From Flavobacterium tistrianum (GTDB lineage: Bacteria; Bacteroidota; Bacteroidia; Flavobacteriales; Flavobacteriaceae), in the NCBI RefSeq assembly GCF_003254545.1, contig NZ_QJRH01000057.1, forward strand, positions 1-64,000: a DNA stretch of 64,000 nucleotides, read 5' to 3'. The notes beneath the pieces are model-generated. The model was not told the origin of the DNA. It searched no databases and worked only from the letters and a program-made list of their open reading frames with translations. Shown here piece after piece: positions 59,194-64,000 of the stretch (positions are counted from its first letter, which is position 1; each line of letters begins with the position of its first letter). The position numbers and the translations under genes were made by a program.

Positions 59194-60666
59194 CTACAAT
59201 GGATTTTGAACAATTAGTGGATTAGCATTAATTTCAGCTCTTGGAATCAACCATTGCCATCTATTATCTGAGGGAGCAACAGTTAAAACTCCATTTGTAA
59301 TACCAGCATCGTGGTTAGAATTTGTTCTATCTAATGTCGAATTTGTTCTTTTTAAATCATAAAATCTGAAACCTTCTCCCCACAATTCAATTCTTCTTTG
59401 AAGTAAAATTTCATCAACCAATGCTTGTCCAGAATTTGTTGATAATGTATAGGAAGGGTTTCTTGTTTTTTCGAATTCAAAAAGTACTGCAGCGGCATCT
59501 GCGTTTCCAAGTCTTGCTTTTGCTTCTGCTTCTATTAGATACATTTCTGCAACACGCATATATGGAACATCACATCTACTATCACCAGTACTGATAGCTA
59601 AAAACTTTTGGCTCGTGTATGGAAATTTTGCAAAATTTGAAGGAAGTGCCAATGCTGCATGTTTTCCCGTTTTATCAAAAATCGTAGAACGCACATCAGT
59701 TGGCGGAATCATGTTATACAGTTTGCTGTTGATTGCCTTTGGACAAGAACGTATAACCGTTGAACTAAAATTTCTAGACATGTAAGCTCCAAAATTTCCA
59801 AAATACTGAGTTTGAACTTCATTAATATGACTTCCCCACATCCATTCTTTATTATTATAATCATTAAAACCTAAAGCATATTCAGAAATTGGCATTAAAG
59901 TCTTTGCAGTTCTAGCCTTATTTGCATATTCAGCCGCAAGCGACCAATTTCCTTGAGTTAAAGCTACTCTTGCTTTTAAACCTTGAGCAACCTTCAAATC
60001 TAAATGTGAATTGTTTGGTTTTGTATAGTCAAGCAATAAAACATTAGCTTCATCTAAATCTTTATTAATTTGAGCATACACTTCTTCAACCGTTGAACGA
60101 GGAAATTTGTCATTTCCTACACTCAATATAATAGGTACTCCAAGTTGAGAATTTGTTTCACCATTTACATATCTCTTGCCAAATAACTGTACCAATTGAT
60201 AGTGACAAAATGCTCGGTAAAGCAAAGCCTGTCCTTTTACAATTTTCTTATCAGCATCAGAGCCAATTGCAACATCTGCTGCATTTATTATTGTATTTGC
60301 ATTTCTAATGATTCTATAATAAGTCCTATAAGCAAAACGAATTTCTGAAGAATTTTCATTATTCATTGCACTCCAGTTATATACTGTCAAAAACCAGCCA
60401 TTTGTAATTGGAAAAACCACGTCATCACCTGCAATATCAGTTTGCTCCATTAAACCTCCTAATCCTGCCTGGCTTTGATCTTCATAACTATAATATAATG
60501 ACCTATGAATACCATTCAAAAGTGTCATTAAATTTTCCGTTGTTTTTGTCGCTCCATCATAATCAACAAACTCTGTTGGCTTTTTATCTAAAAAGTCTTC
60601 AGAACATGAGCTTAAAAAAGTCAACACTATAAATGCGAATAATACTTTTATATAATTTGATTTCAT
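59194..60666 (-). CDS. SusD/RagB family nutrient-binding lipoprotein
   Basis: A 490-residue outer-membrane lipoprotein with the lipobox FLSSCSEDFLDKKPT. The SusD fold of tetratricopeptide-like helices is evident: RTYYRIIRNANTIINAAD, GQALLYRAFCHYQLVQLFG, LKARVALTQGNWSLAAEYA and VAEMYLIEAEAKARLGNADA. The C-terminal block EILLQRRIELWGEGFRFYDL is diagnostic. It binds a nutrient at the mouth of the SusC channel. The ligand cannot be predicted. It lies 4 nt after susC. Confidence 0.94.
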   Translation of the reverse strand: MKSNYIKVLFAFIVLTFLSSCSEDFLDKKPTEFVDYDGATKTTENLMTLLNGIHRSLYYSYEDQSQAGLGGLMEQTDIAGDDVVFPITNGWFLTVYNWSAMNNENSSEIRFAYRTYYRIIRNANTIINAADVAIGSDADKKIVKGQALLYRAFCHYQLVQLFGKRYVNGETNSQLGVPIILSVGNDKFPRSTVEEVYAQINKDLDEANVLLLDYTKPNNSHLDLKVAQGLKARVALTQGNWSLAAEYANKARTAKTLMPISEYALGFNDYNNKEWMWGSHINEVQTQYFGNFGAYMSRNFSSTVIRSCPKAINSKLYNMIPPTDVRSTIFDKTGKHAALALPSNFAKFPYTSQKFLAISTGDSRCDVPYMRVAEMYLIEAEAKARLGNADAAAVLFEFEKTRNPSYTLSTNSGQALVDEILLQRRIELWGEGFRFYDLKRTNSTLDRTNSNHDAGITNGVLTVAPSDNRWQWLIPRAEINANPLIVQNPL

Positions 60667-60670
60667 AATA

Positions 60671-63600
60671 TTAAAAATTTAAATTCACTCCTAATGAAAT
60701 TACTCGAGATGGTATATATCTATTTTGAGTCGTTCCATTAAAAGTTTGAGTTGGATCCATCCCTTGACGCTTTGTAAACAGCATTAAATTTTCTCCGTTT
60801 ATATAAACTGAAGCATTATCAATTTCGAATTTTGATATAAACTCTGAAGGTACTTTATATGATAAATTGACTTGTCTTAATGATAAATAATCAGAACCTA
60901 TTAACCATCTATCAGAAGCTGCACTTGCAGGAGTATTTCTATTAACGTCCAATCGAGGTACATCAGTTATATCACCAGGCTTCTGCCATCTTCTAAAAAT
61001 GTCTGTGCTTAAAGCAGACCCATAATTATTACCTGTATGCATTAAAGTCGCATAATTAGTATCATACATTTGACCACCAATTTGGTAAGTACATACTACA
61101 TCTAACTGAAGTCCTTTATACTTAAATGTATTTCCAAAACTTCCAAACAAATCTGGAATAGCTGAACCTGCGTAATGGTACAATGCTTTATTTTGATCTG
61201 TAGTCACATTTATACCATTTACAACTCTTATTGAAGTATCACTCGAATTTACAAATTTTGGATCTGCAACAAATAATGCATAACCATCTGAAGAATCAAC
61301 ACCATACCAGTCTCTTAACCAATAGTCATATATAGAATGTCCTACAGAAAGTTTTTTGCTTCCATCAATAATTTCTCCCTGCGGAAGATTTGTAATTTTG
61401 TTATTAATTGTTGATGCATTAACATTTAAACTCCAAGAAAAATCTTTGGCTTTAACGATAACACCATCTAGTGAAATTTCAAATCCTTTATTGACCATAG
61501 AACCAATATTTTCTACCCTATTGTCTAAACCAGAAGATAATGGATTAGGTACTGAAAAAATTAACCCATCAGTATTTCTATTATAATACTCTACACTCCC
61601 TTTTAATCTGTTTTTGAACAAGCTAAACTCTACAGCAATATCTTTTTGAGTATTAACCTCCCATTTTAAATCTGGCGCGGCTGCAGCATAAGTAACAATA
61701 CCACCTTCACTTCCATTATCATAACCTAAACTATAGGTAGGCTGACTAACATAATAATTTAATCCATTAATTTTTGCTCCTGCATCATTCGTATCGCCAA
61801 TTATATGAGAATCATTTCCAACTTGCCCAATTGAAGCTCTAAATTTTAAATCATTAAGCCAAGAGTGATCCTTTAAGAAATTCTCTTTAGAAATTACCCA
61901 AGCTCCACCTAAAGACCAAAAGTTGCCCCAACGATTATTCTCAGAAAATTTTGAAGATCCATCTCTTCTTAATGATGCCGAAAAAATATACTTACTCATA
62001 TAATCATAGCTAGCTCTTGAAAAATATGACTCTGTGGCATAATTTCTTGTATAAGAAGTCAAACCAGTAGTTGTTGCATAATTAACAAATTCAATAATGT
62101 CTGGGGCTACTTGACCTGTTTTACTGCTACTGGTCCAATTTGTCTCATAATCGAAACTTTCATGTCCTAATAATACATTGAATGAATGTTCTCCGATTTT
62201 CTTCGAGTAATTCAATAATTGGTTGTATGTAATTCCAGTTAAAATTTTATCTTCTTTTGCCATCAATCCAGTTGGCGCCCCATCTCCAATTTCAGTATTA
62301 TAGGAATAAGTTCTGTTTCGATATGTTTTGTCAATAGAAGCATTTGTTGTAAATTTTAAATCCTTAGTAAATGAAATTTCAAAAAAAGTTCGCGCTGAAA
62401 GAGCTAATCCTTTTACTACATCAGTATCATTTAAAGTTTCATAAACAACATTACGTCCATTGGAAGCCCCTGATCCACGAACAGTCGAATAAACGCGATC
62501 ACCATTTACATCAAGTACATAATCTCCGTTTGCTGTATGATCGAAAACAGGATAAATTGGTCCCATTGTTCTAATAGTTCTAAATGGATTTTTAAAAGAG
62601 CTTGTATTTTCTACTCCATCAGTACCTAATTTTGAATTCGTTAAAGTTCCAGATAGATTTACACCTGTTTTAAACCATTCTTTTAAACTTGTATTTAGGT
62701 TCAATCTTCCCGTTGTTCTTTCGAAACCAGATTTTTGTATGTATCCTTCTTCATCCAAATAACCTAAAGAAGCAAAGTAGTTCGATTTTTCAGATTTTCC
62801 CTGATAAGAAAAATCCACATTCTTACGAACTCCAGCTCTCTCTAATTGTTTAGCCCAATCAAGATCTTCAGGATACAATAACTTTGCATCAGGATTTAAT
62901 TTCCCATCGGTTCCAACTATACTTCCGTTTGGAACATTAAATGGGTTTGTCACTAATACAACAGGAACTCTTGCGGATGCATAAATATTTGCTGCATCAA
63001 TCTCTGCTTGATTGCTCATTGGACGACTATTTCTAATAGCTTCCCATTCTAAAGGATAGTAATCTAAAGCATTTACTCTTTTATAATCTTTAATAGATCG
63101 AGAAGTCATTCCCGTACTTAAATTAAGCGAAAATTTATCCTTTTGTGACTTTCCTGATTTTGTAGTGATTATGATTACACCATTTGCTGCTTTTGAACCA
63201 TATAAAGATGTAGAAGAAGCATCTTTTAAAACGCTTAAACTTTCAATATCACTTGAATTTAAATTGCTAATATCTCCGGCGTAAGGAACGCCATCTACAA
63301 TATACAAAGGAGTGTTTGAGCCATTAATTGAACTAAAACCTCTTATTCTTACCTCGGGCGCGGCTCCTGGCTGACCTGCTGAGCTTTGAATTTGAACTCC
63401 TGAAGTACTCCCTTCTAAAACAGAAAGAGCATTGGTTAAAGGTCTATTTTCTAGTTGCTCTGATTTAATTTGTGTAGCAGATCCTGTATATGTACCTTTT
63501 TTTGCCTTACCATAAGCCACCTGTACCACAACTTCTTCCAATTGCTCACCTCCTTCTTGCAATTTAACATTTACAGAAGATGAATTCCCAACAGTAATAG

Positions 63601-63841
63601 TCTGATCTTTCATTCCCATGTAAGAAAAGACCAAAACATCACCTGTCTTTGCCTTTATCTTATATTTTCCATCAAAATCAGTTTGAACACCATTGCTGGT
63701 TCCTTTTACCACAACATTCGCACCCGGAATAGGTCCGCTTCCATCTGAGACAATTCCCGATATTGTTTTCTCTTGTGCAAAAAATACTTGCGTAAAAAGA
63801 AGAAACACAAGAATTGTCAATCCTTTAAATTTTTGTTTCAT
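60671..63841 (-). CDS. SusC/RagA family TonB-linked outer membrane protein
   Basis: A 1056-residue transporter with a signal peptide. An N-terminal carboxypeptidase-D-like regulatory domain (ISGIVSDGSGPIPGANVVVK, residues about 28-110) precedes the plug (LTNALSVLEGSTSGVQIQSS, VDGVPYAGD, LKDASSTSLYGSKAANGVII). The barrel ends in RVISLGVNLNF. With SusD it forms a TonB-driven uptake pair. There is no sigma/anti-sigma, enzyme or regulator gene next to it within the window. A terminator at the right edge separates it from whatever lies beyond. Confidence 0.95.
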   Translation of the reverse strand: MKQKFKGLTILVFLLFTQVFFAQEKTISGIVSDGSGPIPGANVVVKGTSNGVQTDFDGKYKIKAKTGDVLVFSYMGMKDQTITVGNSSSVNVKLQEGGEQLEEVVVQVAYGKAKKGTYTGSATQIKSEQLENRPLTNALSVLEGSTSGVQIQSSAGQPGAAPEVRIRGFSSINGSNTPLYIVDGVPYAGDISNLNSSDIESLSVLKDASSTSLYGSKAANGVIIITTKSGKSQKDKFSLNLSTGMTSRSIKDYKRVNALDYYPLEWEAIRNSRPMSNQAEIDAANIYASARVPVVLVTNPFNVPNGSIVGTDGKLNPDAKLLYPEDLDWAKQLERAGVRKNVDFSYQGKSEKSNYFASLGYLDEEGYIQKSGFERTTGRLNLNTSLKEWFKTGVNLSGTLTNSKLGTDGVENTSSFKNPFRTIRTMGPIYPVFDHTANGDYVLDVNGDRVYSTVRGSGASNGRNVVYETLNDTDVVKGLALSARTFFEISFTKDLKFTTNASIDKTYRNRTYSYNTEIGDGAPTGLMAKEDKILTGITYNQLLNYSKKIGEHSFNVLLGHESFDYETNWTSSSKTGQVAPDIIEFVNYATTTGLTSYTRNYATESYFSRASYDYMSKYIFSASLRRDGSSKFSENNRWGNFWSLGGAWVISKENFLKDHSWLNDLKFRASIGQVGNDSHIIGDTNDAGAKINGLNYYVSQPTYSLGYDNGSEGGIVTYAAAAPDLKWEVNTQKDIAVEFSLFKNRLKGSVEYYNRNTDGLIFSVPNPLSSGLDNRVENIGSMVNKGFEISLDGVIVKAKDFSWSLNVNASTINNKITNLPQGEIIDGSKKLSVGHSIYDYWLRDWYGVDSSDGYALFVADPKFVNSSDTSIRVVNGINVTTDQNKALYHYAGSAIPDLFGSFGNTFKYKGLQLDVVCTYQIGGQMYDTNYATLMHTGNNYGSALSTDIFRRWQKPGDITDVPRLDVNRNTPASAASDRWLIGSDYLSLRQVNLSYKVPSEFISKFEIDNASVYINGENLMLFTKRQGMDPTQTFNGTTQNRYIPSRVISLGVNLNF

Positions 63842-63950
63842 TATTTTGTTTTTTTAATTAGAGAGGGCGAACTTAAAAAATTAAAATAATTTTAACAAGA
63901 ATTAATCACTAATTAACATACTAATTTGAAATATTTTACTTACAAAATAA

Positions 63951-63983
63951 AAAACCGCATAGATTGTAGATCCATACGGTTTT
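63951..63983 (-). terminator. Minus-strand terminator of a gene beyond the right edge
   Basis: A 14-bp stem (63951-63964 with 63970-63983) with two pairs that are G-U only on the minus strand, followed by a T-run. It lies upstream of susC, so susC probably has its own promoter in 63842-63950, where I find no good -7 box. Confidence 0.8.
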
Positions 63984-64000
63984 GATTCCTTTTATATTTT

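Overview
The window looks like chromosomal DNA from a Flavobacterium-type member of the Bacteroidota. The reasons are a low G+C composition, A-rich translation leaders in place of Shine-Dalgarno sequences, many TAnnTTTG (-7) promoter boxes, SusC/SusD and TonB-receptor genes, Bacteroidota-specific families (DUF5683, DUF6607, DUF4173, GIN-domain proteins, PspC fusions) and many palindromic intergenic repeats. I see no phage, plasmid, intact insertion sequence or CRISPR array. Species assignment is inference. Layout: 0.3-5.4 kb carries a DUF4442 gene and a likely envelope-stress operon (DUF4870, PadR regulator, PspC fusion, two GIN-domain proteins). 5.5-9.7 kb carries trxB, tRNA-Pro(TGG), a secreted GH55-like beta-helix protein and an RlpA-like protein. 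9.9-15.2 kb is a forward operon parA-parB-DUF5683-dapB-lepB-wbqC-like. 15.3-22.3 kb is reverse: mutL-rhomboid-rhomboid-EEP nuclease/phosphatase operon, a DUF6624 protein, ribH and a TPR protein. 22.7-31.4 kb is mostly forward: recF, DUF2461, a GT4 glycosyltransferase, murB, an FMN-binding protein, a GT2 glycosyltransferase overlapping an ECF sigma factor, TonB and a PH-domain protein. 31.4-33.4 kb has two tandem M48 peptidase paralogues. 33.7-37.8 kb has lipA, gap and a TPR hybrid histidine kinase. 37.8-39.4 kb (reverse) is a YoeB-type toxin-antitoxin pair directly upstream of lpxK. 39.6-43.9 kb has a Nif3-like gene, a coiled-coil protein of the zinc-ribbon family without cysteines, a hydrolase, a monooxygenase-fold protein and rluF. 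43.9-50.2 kb (reverse) has DUF4173, a winged-helix regulator and a membrane protein, then CorA, folD and ffh. 50.5-55.1 kb is an O-acyltransferase operon (MBOAT plus two SGNH proteins, one with an internal LysM). 55.4-59.1 kb is a heme-uptake-like locus (TonB receptor plus HmuY) divergent from a DUF6607 gene. 59.2-63.8 kb is a SusC/SusD pair with no linked enzymes. How the genes work together: most transcription units are housekeeping. They cover chromosome partitioning, lysine/peptidoglycan precursors and protein export (par-dapB-lepB), DNA repair (mutL, recF), lipid A (lpxK), lipoate, riboflavin and folate cofactors, and membrane targeting (ffh). Accessory functions concern the envelope: O-acylation, heme and nutrient uptake, and stress sensing. 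The observations I rate most worth following are five. (1) A near-identical palindromic motif lies in front of both transcription units of the membrane protein/winged-helix/DUF4173 cluster, so it may be the regulator's operator. (2) A structured element of about 115 nt sits at 46.5 kb beside a 114-bp element with perfect 27-bp inverted repeats. (3) A LysM domain is nested inside an SGNH esterase fold. (4) MutL has lost its endonuclease and metal motifs. (5) Mirror-image promoters control the heme-type locus and DUF6607. None of these proves a new system from sequence alone; the 43.9-46.3 kb cluster is my best candidate.
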